24,531 nucleotides of DNA, from contig CAXRIN010000100.1 in assembly GCA_964230605.1 (NCBI GenBank), positions 1 through 24,531 of the forward strand, read 5' to 3'. This document shows positions 8,592 through 16,414 of this stretch, piece by piece. The notes under the pieces are model-generated. The model did not search any database, had not been told where the DNA came from, and saw nothing but the letters and a program-made list of their open reading frames with translations. The position numbers and the translations under genes are program-made. This DNA comes from GCA-002722245 sp964230605 (lineage in GTDB: Bacteria > Bacteroidota > Bacteroidia > Flavobacteriales_C > GCA-002722245). The stretch's first letter is position 1; each line of letters opens with the position of its first letter.

Positions 8592-8599
8592 TTTGAAAA

Positions 8600-9595
8600 A
8601 TGATAGACTATATCAAAATACAGAAAGGGATATTAGAGGAGATAAATTCCAAGACTGACACAAAGTTAGTAGATGAGTTAATGGAATCATTGTCAATAAG
8701 CTCAGATAGCGCATATAGAAGAATAAGGTTAGAAAAAATATTTACCCTTGATGAATTAATAAAAATATCGAACAAGTATAATATATCTATTGATCAACAT
8801 ATATCACAAGACTCGTCAGATTCAGTTTTATTTTCATTTCCATTTAAAACATCTCAATTCAATTTAGAAGAATATTTTTCCAAAATTCTAGACCATTTAA
8901 ATAAGATTAAGGAAGGTAACGGAATTGTTTATTACTCAGCTAAAGACATTCCTATCTTTCATTTTTTTCAGGATAAAAAGCTATTAGCTTTCAAATTTCA
9001 CTATTGGCTAAATACGATGAATAATTCTTCTACTATAATAAAAGGAGACTTTAATTATGAATTCATACCAGCAAGATTAGCAGAATTAACAAAAAAGATA
9101 TACTCAGTTTATAGCCAAATCAAAACACATGAAATTTGGAATTTTGAAACTTTAACGAGAACATCTAGTCAGATCACATATTATTTTGAATTAGGAATAA
9201 TATCAGAGGAACAAGCAACTGAATTACAAAATCGATTAATTGATTTTTGTAATCATTTAGAAAAAGAATGTGAAATAGGTACAAAGTACTTTATCGATAA
9301 TCAACCTTTATCAATTGATGAAAACTACCAGTTTTACTTCAACGAAATATTAGCTGCTGATAATTCAATATATGCAGAATATGGAGATAAAAAGGAATCA
9401 TTCTTACCACACATTGTATTAAATTACATGATAACGGATAACGAACAATACTCCAATTTTAATAAAACTGTTTTCGATAATGTTATAAATAAATCTACCT
9501 TAATTTCGAAAGTAAATGAAAAGGATCGTAAAAAGTTTTTCAATTACAACAGGAAATTTATTCAAAAGGAATTATTAAAGATTGATATTATTTAG
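8600..9595 (+). CDS. Putative HTH transcriptional regulator (Bacteroidota type), function unknown
   Basis: 331 aa, no signal peptide and no membrane segment, so cytoplasmic. Residues about 15-65 (ELMESLSISSDSAYRRIRLE, then FTLDELIKISNKYNISID) look like a helix-turn-helix of the XRE/BetR-like kind found in many Bacteroidota regulators. The remaining 260 residues are predicted helical, rich in Tyr, Phe and Asn, without a recognisable enzyme motif, and may be a sensor or oligomerisation domain. The start ATG is nine bases after the second parS site. The 3' end overlaps the convergent uvrC gene by eight bases. The DNA target is unknown, and the HTH call rests on sequence pattern only. Confidence 0.65.
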   Translation: MIDYIKIQKGILEEINSKTDTKLVDELMESLSISSDSAYRRIRLEKIFTLDELIKISNKYNISIDQHISQDSSDSVLFSFPFKTSQFNLEEYFSKILDHLNKIKEGNGIVYYSAKDIPIFHFFQDKKLLAFKFHYWLNTMNNSSTIIKGDFNYEFIPARLAELTKKIYSVYSQIKTHEIWNFETLTRTSSQITYYFELGIISEEQATELQNRLIDFCNHLEKECEIGTKYFIDNQPLSIDENYQFYFNEILAADNSIYAEYGDKKESFLPHIVLNYMITDNEQYSNFNKTVFDNVINKSTLISKVNEKDRKKFFNYNRKFIQKELLKIDII

Positions 9596-11378
9596 TGAAA
9601 TAATTTTTCAAATTAACTGCTTTTGATTTCCCAATCAACTCTATAAGTTTATCCAATTCAGCAGATTTAATCTTTTCGACACTCTTATATTTCTTTAGCA
9701 AAACATCCCTTGTTTTTGGACCAATACCAGGAACATTATCTAGTTCAGTAGCCACCATTGATTTACTCCTTCTATTTCTGTGGTGTGTAATTCCAAAACG
9801 ATGCGCCTCATTTCTTAAGTGCTGTATTACTTTAAGCGCTTCGCTTTTCTTATCAATATATATTGGAAATTGATCACCTGGAAAAAAAATCTCTTCAAGC
9901 TTCTTTGCAATACCTATTATAGGAATCTTACCAGCTAAACCTATTTCTTCCAGTCCAGACAAAGCAGCACTTAATTGTCCTTTCCCTCCGTCAATAATAA
10001 TTAAATCTGGTAGATGAGCATCCTCACGAAGTAACCTTCCATACCTCCTAATCATAACTTCTGTCATCGATGCGAAATCATTGGGTCCTTCAACAGTTTT
10101 AATATTGAAATGCCTATAATCTTTTTTTGAAGGTTTAGCATCTCTGAAAACAACGCAAGCACTCACGGGATGGGTACCTTGAATATTACTATTATCAAAA
10201 CACTCAATATACCTAGGTAATTTATTTAAGTGAAGTTTTGATTTTAATTCTTTTAAAATGCGCTCATTAGGAACTTCAGGCGTAACATTTAACTTACTCT
10301 TCTCTAATCCGTAAAATTTAGCATTTCTAATAGATAAATCAACTAATTTCTTTTTATCACCAATTTTAGGAACATTAAATATCACACCAGGCAATTTCAC
10401 ATTTAACTCAACAGGACAAAGTATTTCCTTGGATATGGAATTAAATTCATTTCTTAAATTAAGAATATAATATATTAATATATCATTAATAGACTCATTT
10501 AATTTCTTTCTAATCTCGCCTGTATGGCTTTGAATAATAGCTCCGTCAATAATCTTAAAGTAATTTACAAATACAACATTATTATTCTCATAAAAACCAA
10601 ATACATCAACATTTGTAATAGTATTGGAAACAACAGTTGATTTACTTTGATAATCCTCAATTTGAAGAAGAGAATCTTTCATTGCTTGAGCATTTTCAAA
10701 ATCCAATGCAGAAGAGAATTCAAGCATCTTATCACGAAGAAAATTCTTAACCTCAGAAATATTACCACTCAAAATAGATTTAATCTGCTGAATCTTTATA
10801 TCATTTAAAGATTTAGACTCCTTACCTATGCACGGACCTTCACAATTGCCAATATGGTATTCTAAACAGACCTTATACTTTCCAAGAGAAATATTATCAT
10901 CAGACAAATTATAATTGCAAGTACGAATTGGAAAAAGTTTGTGTACTAATTCAATTAAAGTATTAACCATTTTAACACTCGTATAAGGGCCGAAATAGAA
11001 ACTTCCATCTCTTATTACCTTTCTAGTAGAAAAAACACGAGGAAAAGGCTCATTCTTAATACATATCCATGGATAAGTTTTATCATCCTTTAACAATATA
11101 TTGTAGGGAGGTCGATTTTCTTTAATTAAATTGTTTTCCAATAAAAGAGCATCTGTTTCTGTAGGTAAAACAATAAGCTTAATATCAGCTATCTTACTTA
11201 CAAGAACCTTTGTCTTACCGATTTGCTTGCCATTAAAGTAACTTTTAACTCGATTACGCAAATTTTTAGCTTTACCTACGTATAGTATTTGTCCTTCAGA
11301 ATCAAAATACAGGTATACACCAGGATCCTTAGGTAATTCTTTTAATATTCTATCTATCCTATTATTAAGTTTATCCAT
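9588..11378 (-). CDS. uvrC: Excinuclease ABC subunit C
   Basis: Makes the dual incisions in nucleotide excision repair with UvrA and UvrB. 596 aa, full length. The N-terminal GIY-YIG nuclease has GVYLYFD (20-26), ILYVGKAKNLRNRV (31-44) and the Glu in LLENNLIKENRPPYN (79-93). Four cysteines (154, 171, 179, 183; CLEYHIGNCEGPC) match the Fe-S-ligand pattern described for UvrC. A UvrB-interacting UVR region lies near 208-243. The RNase-H-like second nuclease shows Asp395 (CFDNSNIQG), Asp463 (IIIDGGKGQL) and His526 (RNEAHRF). A double helix-hairpin-helix ends the protein (546-593, LDNVPGIGPKT). It is divergent from the chitinase gene and overlaps the HTH gene's tail by eight bases in opposite orientation. 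Confidence 0.97.
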   Translation of the reverse strand: MDKLNNRIDRILKELPKDPGVYLYFDSEGQILYVGKAKNLRNRVKSYFNGKQIGKTKVLVSKIADIKLIVLPTETDALLLENNLIKENRPPYNILLKDDKTYPWICIKNEPFPRVFSTRKVIRDGSFYFGPYTSVKMVNTLIELVHKLFPIRTCNYNLSDDNISLGKYKVCLEYHIGNCEGPCIGKESKSLNDIKIQQIKSILSGNISEVKNFLRDKMLEFSSALDFENAQAMKDSLLQIEDYQSKSTVVSNTITNVDVFGFYENNNVVFVNYFKIIDGAIIQSHTGEIRKKLNESINDILIYYILNLRNEFNSISKEILCPVELNVKLPGVIFNVPKIGDKKKLVDLSIRNAKFYGLEKSKLNVTPEVPNERILKELKSKLHLNKLPRYIECFDNSNIQGTHPVSACVVFRDAKPSKKDYRHFNIKTVEGPNDFASMTEVMIRRYGRLLREDAHLPDLIIIDGGKGQLSAALSGLEEIGLAGKIPIIGIAKKLEEIFFPGDQFPIYIDKKSEALKVIQHLRNEAHRFGITHHRNRRSKSMVATELDNVPGIGPKTRDVLLKKYKSVEKIKSAELDKLIELIGKSKAVNLKNYFTK

Positions 11379-11448
11379 TACAAAGCATTTTTAATTTAAG
11401 ACATAAATCCGTAACTTCAATGGTTGCATAAATTAAAACCTTACTTAT

Positions 11449-12783
11449 ATGAAAAATTACTTAATTGCCGGAATGCTAGCGCTTAGCTCAATAGCATTTC
11501 AAGCTAAAGCCCAGCTTCCAGACAAAGTTTGCGTCGGTTACTGGGAAAACTGGGGAACTATCAAACTATCAGAAGTAAATGATGCATACAATGTAATATG
11601 CCTTGCATTCTTAGAAGCAGATATTGATGGTTCTATAGACAACAATCAAGTAGAACATTTAGAATTTACACCAACAGCAAGTACAGGTGGAGCTTTTGTA
11701 ATAAGAAATGACATTTCTACTTTACAATCAAAAGGAAAAAAAGTATTAATCAGTGTTGGTGGTGCTAATGGTTCATTCAAACTGGAAAATATCACTGATA
11801 AAAACACCTTTATTGACGAATTGAAGTTATTCATAAAACAATATAAAGTTGATGGAGTTGATATAGACATTGAAAGAAGTACATATATCTGTAACACTGG
11901 ATGGCATTCAATGACAAATCCTGTAACTCACTTGCAGTATTTAGTGGATGGTTTAAAAGAATTGAATACCTGGTACAAATCAGAGTATGGAAGAAAAATG
12001 CTAATTACAATGGCTCCTGAAATAAAATATACTGTAGGTGCTTTATCTCCTTGGGGTAATGTATGTGACGGTGCTTTTTTACCAGTAATAGAAAAGTTAG
12101 GAAATGACTTAGACTTATTAATGGTTCAATTATATAATTCTGGTACTATTTATGGAATAGGGGGTAATCCTGGACCAGCTTATTCAGGAGGTTCTGCAGA
12201 TTTTATTGTAACTGCAGTTGAAGCACTAATAGAAGGTTTTACCTCAAAAAACTCATCACTTTCGGGTACATACTCAGGGTTACCAGAAGAAAAAATTGCT
12301 GTTGCTGTTCCTGCATGCGCTGCAGCAGCATTTAGTGGATCATATTCTACCTCTACAATTGAAAAAGCTGTAAAATATTTACAAGGTAAAGGTTCAAAAC
12401 CAGGATCTAGAACTCTAAGTAAATCATATCCGAATTTACGTGGAATCATGACATGGAGTATTAATAAAGATGCTCAATCTTGTGGAAATGAAATATCTAA
12501 ATTAGCTCCAACATTATTTGATTTAGGTGGATCTAGTAACAACTCAATATTAAGTATTAAAACAAAGGATTTAAATGTTTATCCTAATCCAACAAATGGA
12601 ACATTAGTAATAAATTCTGATGAGTTAATAAACAAACAACTTTACGTTGCTAACATTGAAGGAAAAATTGTTAAATCAATAACAATAATATCAAATCAAG
12701 AAACAATTGATTTATCTGATTTATCTAAAGGTGTATATTATTTAAAATCAGAAAATTACACTGCCAGTGTAGTTGTTAAATAA
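11449..12783 (+). CDS. Secreted GH18 chitinase-like glycoside hydrolase with T9SS sorting domain
   Basis: 444 aa. A Sec signal peptide (MKNYLIAGMLALSSIAFQAKA) is followed by a GH18 barrel beginning VCVGYWENWG. The family motifs are ISVGG (101-105) and the catalytic DGVDIDIE (135-142) with Asp138, Asp140 and the acid/base Glu142, then MVQLYN (225-230) and the substrate-floor Trp336 (MTWSINKD). All are intact, so it is probably active on chitin or other beta-1,4-GlcNAc substrates. Residues about 373-444 form a type A T9SS C-terminal sorting domain (VYPNPTNGTLVINS ... GVYYLKS ... VVVK), so the enzyme should be released or anchored on the cell surface. It stands alone on the plus strand, closed by a strong terminator. 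An endo-beta-GlcNAcase (ENGase-type GH18) is the main alternative. Confidence 0.9.
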   Translation: MKNYLIAGMLALSSIAFQAKAQLPDKVCVGYWENWGTIKLSEVNDAYNVICLAFLEADIDGSIDNNQVEHLEFTPTASTGGAFVIRNDISTLQSKGKKVLISVGGANGSFKLENITDKNTFIDELKLFIKQYKVDGVDIDIERSTYICNTGWHSMTNPVTHLQYLVDGLKELNTWYKSEYGRKMLITMAPEIKYTVGALSPWGNVCDGAFLPVIEKLGNDLDLLMVQLYNSGTIYGIGGNPGPAYSGGSADFIVTAVEALIEGFTSKNSSLSGTYSGLPEEKIAVAVPACAAAAFSGSYSTSTIEKAVKYLQGKGSKPGSRTLSKSYPNLRGIMTWSINKDAQSCGNEISKLAPTLFDLGGSSNNSILSIKTKDLNVYPNPTNGTLVINSDELINKQLYVANIEGKIVKSITIISNQETIDLSDLSKGVYYLKSENYTASVVVK

Positions 12784-12797
12784 CTAAAGACAAATTC

Positions 12798-12834
12798 AAA
12801 AAAAACGGTGTAAATAAACTTACACCGTTTTTTT
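12798..12834. terminator. Bidirectional rho-independent terminator
   Basis: The stem ACGGTGTAA / TTACACCGT has a six-base loop (12814-12819) and is flanked by A-runs on the left and T-runs on the right. It therefore terminates both the chitinase (plus) and the MORN gene (minus), whose stop codon begins at 12833-12835 inside the T-run. The core pairs are 12806-12813 with 12820-12827. Confidence 0.88.
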
Positions 12835-14410
12835 ATTCATAACCCGTCTGTTCGTATTCAATATAATCATCTGGATCATGTTCTGGCTGTATTGAATAAC
12901 CATTAATTGATCTTTCAAGACCATCTTCAAATTCAGAGATTTTAATCAACTTTCCTCCCTCTGAGTAGTACATCCAAGTATCAACTTTTCGCCCTGAACG
13001 AAATTTCCCAAACTTTCTTAAACCACCTGAAGGATACCAGTATAAATGCTCGCCAACAGGTAAACCATTTTGAAAACTTCCTTTGAATGTAATTTGTTTT
13101 TCATTGTAATATGAATGCCATTCACCAGTTTTCTGACCGTCTATAAATTTACCCTTTTCTGAGTGATCTCCTACAATATAAAACCACTCTCCATTTTCAT
13201 AATCTTCTTTATAATTACCAGATACAACAACAGCACCCGAATCGTCAAAAGATTTATATTCTCCATCCAACAAACCACCAATAAAATTCATCTCTTCGCG
13301 AATACTACCTGACTCATGATACTCCTTCCATAAACCATCTTGTTTACCGTACATATCATATTCACCCTCACTTTCTATAAGTCCGTTTTCAAAATAATAT
13401 TTCCAATAACCAATCTTATTACCATTTTGAAATTTTCCTTCAGCTAATTTGTTTCTTGATTTATAATAAAGAACCCAATCTCCATCTTTTTCACCATTTT
13501 TCTTAACTATACCTTCACCAACCAAATCGCCATTTTCAAACACTTTTGAAGATTTTACACTACCATTTTCATCATACTCTCTATGGATACCATGAGGATT
13601 ACCATTTTTATCAAATCCTCCTGATTTAGCAATTAAACCATTAGAGCCTAATTCATTTTTTACTTCAATTTTTTGTAATTCCTTAACGTCCTTTAATAAT
13701 TGTCCGTTACTATATTTATTTATAGAAAGTAAATTCCCTTTTTCATCATAAATTCTTTCAACGCCATTTTTTAAACCACGATTATAATTTGCTTCCCAAC
13801 GCAGTAAACTATTTTCAAATCGCATCCATTTACCTGTTTTTTTACCGTTAGCATCGGTTCTATTTATGATGAACTTTTTAGCCCTACCAAAATCATATTG
13901 AATCCAAGTAATCTCTAAACCCGTGGTATCATATTCAAAAGCATTACCATGCTTCTCTCCATTTTGATAAGGAATATATAATTTCTTTTTTCCGTTAAAA
14001 TGAAATGTCACATTAGAGGTAATAGTATCGTTTCGAAATATTTGAATTTTTGACAAACTTGAATCCTTGCTATAAAATTTTTGAGATCCATTTTTTATTC
14101 CAGATTTATATTCAATAGAAGATACTAAATACCCATCTTCACTATAAAACTTCCAAAGAGAATCTAATTGACTATTTCTTCGATTACCTTCGGATTTAAG
14201 ATTACCGTTTTCATAATAAGTCTTCCAATATCCTTCTGGTTTACCATTTACCATATACCCTTCGCTGGAAATTTTTCCGCTAGGGTATTTAAACTCATTA
14301 AAACCATTTGGATTTTGAGCTGAAGATAAATTACAACAGAATATTAAAATAAGTGCTACCAAATATTTAGAGCACTTATTTAAAATGATATTTAATGTAT
14401 TTATTTTCAA
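12833..14410 (-). CDS. Exported MORN-repeat (YwqK-type) protein
   Basis: 525 aa. The only usable start is a TTG at 14410; upstream in-frame codons up to a stop offer nothing better. The N-terminus has a basic/polar region, then a hydrophobic stretch (LVALILIFCCNLSSAQ), reading as a signal peptide cut near residue 31. CC and SS within it also leave a lipoprotein-like look, but there is no proper lipobox. The mature part is built almost entirely from MORN-2 repeats of the form 'NGKxxGxWKxYYENGxLKSEG', more than ten copies. In databases such proteins are often labelled 'YwqK antitoxin', but there is no toxin gene next to it and a surface or periplasmic scaffold role is as likely. It follows nadA with a four-base gap, so the two are probably co-transcribed. 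Confidence 0.82.
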   Translation of the reverse strand: MKINTLNIILNKCSKYLVALILIFCCNLSSAQNPNGFNEFKYPSGKISSEGYMVNGKPEGYWKTYYENGNLKSEGNRRNSQLDSLWKFYSEDGYLVSSIEYKSGIKNGSQKFYSKDSSLSKIQIFRNDTITSNVTFHFNGKKKLYIPYQNGEKHGNAFEYDTTGLEITWIQYDFGRAKKFIINRTDANGKKTGKWMRFENSLLRWEANYNRGLKNGVERIYDEKGNLLSINKYSNGQLLKDVKELQKIEVKNELGSNGLIAKSGGFDKNGNPHGIHREYDENGSVKSSKVFENGDLVGEGIVKKNGEKDGDWVLYYKSRNKLAEGKFQNGNKIGYWKYYFENGLIESEGEYDMYGKQDGLWKEYHESGSIREEMNFIGGLLDGEYKSFDDSGAVVVSGNYKEDYENGEWFYIVGDHSEKGKFIDGQKTGEWHSYYNEKQITFKGSFQNGLPVGEHLYWYPSGGLRKFGKFRSGRKVDTWMYYSEGGKLIKISEFEDGLERSINGYSIQPEHDPDDYIEYEQTGYE

Positions 14411-14414
14411 TACT

Positions 14415-15416
14415 TTATAAACCTAATTTTTCACTTATTTCCAACATTTTTATAATTGGTTTCTTTGCAGCTTCTATCAAGTTTTCATCTAAAGTCATTT
14501 CTGGCGCTTCGAACTTCAAACAATTATAAAGCTTCTCAAGCGTATTTAAGCGCATATGAGGACAATCATTACATGCACAGGTATTTGTTGGTGGAGCAGG
14601 TATAAAAGTCTTCTCAGGGGCGTCTTTTTGCATTTGATGAAGAATTCCACTTTCAGTTGCAACAATGAAAGTTTTGCAATCACTTTCTTTTGAATAACGT
14701 AAAAGAGCAGCAGTAGAACCAATAAAACTTGCATGTTCTAATAATTCAGCTTCACATTCAGGATGAGCAATAATCTCTGCATCAGGATTTTCAGCTTTTA
14801 ACTGAATGATTTTCTCAAGTGAAAAAATCTCATGTACCATACAGCTACCATCCCAAATAGCCATTTTTCTGCCGGTTTTCTTTTCAAGGTAAGCTCCTAA
14901 GTTTCTATCAGGACCAAAAATAATCTTCTGATCTTCAGGTAAACTTTCAACTATCTGCATAGCATTTGTTGAAGTACAAACAATATCTGTAAGCGCCTTT
15001 ACATCTGCAGAGCAATTCACGTAAGAAATAACAATATGATCTGGACGTTCAGCTTTAAATTTTGCAAACTCATCGGCTGGACAACTTTCGGCTAAGGAAC
15101 ATCCTGCTTTCAAATCGGGAAGCAACACCTTTTTCTCAGGACTAAGCACTTTAGCTGTTTCAGCCATAAATTCAACCCCTGCAAAAAGAATAATATCAGC
15201 ATCTGTTTTAGCAGCCTTTTGAGCTAATGCTAAACTATCCCCAACAAAATCGGCAATATCTTGAATATCACCTTCCTGATAATAATGAGCAAGGATTACA
15301 GCATTTTTTTCCTTTTTCAATTTTTCTATCTCTTCAAAAAGATCTAAAGTAGGATCAATCTCTCTTTCTAAAAATCCTTTCTCCTCTAATTCTTGAATAT
15401 CATTTTGATTAATCAT
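14415..15416 (-). CDS. nadA: Quinolinate synthase A
   Basis: Condenses iminoaspartate with dihydroxyacetone phosphate to quinolinate in de novo NAD synthesis, using a [4Fe-4S] cluster. 333 aa. Motifs: ILAHYYQEGDIQDIADFVGDS (41-61), cysteine ligand candidates Cys106 (LKAGCSLAES), Cys192 (WDGSCMVHE) and Cys285 (CACNDCPHMRLNT), and the substrate-contacting AHPEC (217-221). nadB and nadC are not in the window. The ATG at 15416 is the natural start. The gene opens a minus-strand pair with the MORN gene, and its upstream DNA is the repeat-rich 15417-15921 region. Confidence 0.96.
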   Translation of the reverse strand: MINQNDIQELEEKGFLEREIDPTLDLFEEIEKLKKEKNAVILAHYYQEGDIQDIADFVGDSLALAQKAAKTDADIILFAGVEFMAETAKVLSPEKKVLLPDLKAGCSLAESCPADEFAKFKAERPDHIVISYVNCSADVKALTDIVCTSTNAMQIVESLPEDQKIIFGPDRNLGAYLEKKTGRKMAIWDGSCMVHEIFSLEKIIQLKAENPDAEIIAHPECEAELLEHASFIGSTAALLRYSKESDCKTFIVATESGILHQMQKDAPEKTFIPAPPTNTCACNDCPHMRLNTLEKLYNCLKFEAPEMTLDENLIEAAKKPIIKMLEISEKLGL

Positions 15417-15637
15417 ATTATATATATTCTTTTCTTTTTAAATAATTAATGTTGTTATTATTATGCGGTTAATAAGTGGGATTTCTTTTTTGATGTTTTC
15501 TTGTATCAACAGATATTTTAAATTTAATAACTCTTTATAAACACTTTTTTACCAAATAAACTATTGTAAATCAAAATCATACACAGTTATCGACAAAATT
15601 TAGATTTTTAGTTAATGTTTATTTAATTCTGTATTTC

Positions 15638-15653
15638 AACAGTGTTAATATCG
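15638..15653 (+). repeat. Direct repeat copy 1, AACAGTGTTAATATCG
   Basis: Shares 15 of 16 bases with 15871-15886. The differing base is the centre of the short palindrome AACAnTGTT. A further GTGTTAATA follows 20 bp downstream on the same strand, so this could be an operator or origin iteron. Confidence 0.6.
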
Positions 15654-15870
15654 TTAATTCTGTGTTAATAGTTTTTCGCAACTGATTACAAATTTAGCTT
15701 GCAAATATTAAAATCTTGTCGATATTCAACAGAACGATGTTATTTGCAAGAAAAACTTATAAATTCAATTAACTATTAGGTACACGTTGTTAACAGTTTT
15801 TATGTGTAAAACTAGCAATACAAACTATCTGATTTTTAAGAAATTGTAATTTAATTAACATTTTAATTTA

Positions 15871-15886
15871 AACACTGTTAATATCG
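15871..15886 (+). repeat. Direct repeat copy 2, AACACTGTTAATATCG
   Basis: Second copy, 233 bp from the first. It lies over the region where the lipoprotein gene's signal peptide coding begins, so it may also overlap translation initiation of that gene. Confidence 0.6.
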
Positions 15887-15921
15887 CACGTTTTCGCATA
15901 ATATATACATCCTTAGTTGCA

Positions 15922-16413
15922 TTGCTTTTAGGGTGTAATAGTTCTAATACTGAATTTAAAAATGAAGAATTCAGTAAAGTGTATTCAACACTATTTCAAG
16001 AGCTTACAACATCTGATGTAAAGTTGGAGAAATATATCATATTTAATAACAAAGTGGATACAGTTCTTTTGAATTCAGATTCCATTAACTGGAACCAAGA
16101 ATTAGAATTATTTACCAAAGCAGAAATATCAAAGATCGCATATTCTGATTACGAAATTAGAACCTTAAATAATGGTTGCGAAAAATACTTTCATACTAGG
16201 AACGATAAACACCACGTTAAAAAGTATCATTATTCAAATTGTAATGGGAGTTTGAATGTTTATATAGACGTTGAAAAATCAAGTCCACTATATAAGTTTA
16301 ATTATCACTTAGAACTAAATAAAGATGGATATTTGATTGAAACTAAATCTGATATAGAATTAGCTGAGCAATCAAATTATAGAATAGAAGGGAAGTTCAT
16401 TAGAACTAATTAA
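15922..16413 (+). CDS. Putative lipoprotein, unknown function; true start uncertain
   Basis: 163 aa counted from the nearest standard start, TTG at 15922, giving MLLGCNSSNTEF. LLGC is a good lipobox, but with this start the signal peptide would be only four residues. The frame is open upstream to 15859 and encodes ARFRIIYTSLVAL in front of LLGC, a proper lipoprotein signal sequence. However, no ATG, GTG or TTG precedes it (candidates are ATC at 15883 or ATA at 15898/15901). Either a non-standard start is used, the start was lost, or there is a base error. The mature protein shows no known motif. One base separates its stop from the DUF389 gene, so they form one transcript. Confidence 0.6.
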   Translation: MLLGCNSSNTEFKNEEFSKVYSTLFQELTTSDVKLEKYIIFNNKVDTVLLNSDSINWNQELELFTKAEISKIAYSDYEIRTLNNGCEKYFHTRNDKHHVKKYHYSNCNGSLNVYIDVEKSSPLYKFNYHLELNKDGYLIETKSDIELAEQSNYRIEGKFIRTN

Positions 16414-16414
16414 A

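Larger units (their letters stand above)
8537..8596. repeat. 60-bp mirror-symmetric block holding both parS sites
   Basis: The symmetry runs beyond the two palindromes. The left arm (8537-8557, beginning TCAAATGTTCC) is the exact reverse complement of the right arm (8576-8596, ending GGAACATTTGA), giving 21-bp arms around an 18-bp spacer. The added TCAAA/TTTGA flanks mean the sites are oriented head to head rather than simply duplicated in tandem. It may arise by inverted duplication. Confidence 0.9.
15417..15921. other. 505-bp gene-free AT-rich region with repeats; possible replication-origin or regulatory DNA
   Basis: No coding frame with a credible start is seen on either strand. The region is strongly AT-rich and contains a 16-bp direct repeat AACA(G/C)TGTTAATATCG (15638-15653 and 15871-15886, one mismatch), a second GTGTTAATA (15662-15670) exactly 20 bp after the first (15642-15650), the palindrome TGTTAACA (15789-15796), and CAACAG at three sites. 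DnaA-box-like nonamers are TCATACACA (15577-15585), TTATCGACA (15587-15595) and, on the minus strand, TTTTACACA (15811..15803), each one or two mismatches from TTATNCACA. It must also hold the promoters of nadA (minus) and of the lipoprotein gene (plus). An oriC role is an inference only. Confidence 0.45.

Noticed and set aside
8541..8592. parS palindromes read as an RNA hairpin terminator for mnmG
   Set aside because: Two identical copies matching the ParB consensus exactly, with no T-tract after either. The centromere explanation is far better.
12833..14410. MORN/YwqK protein as an antitoxin of a toxin-antitoxin pair
   Set aside because: No toxin-sized partner is next to it, it is 525 aa long, and it has a signal peptide. 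The neighbour is nadA.
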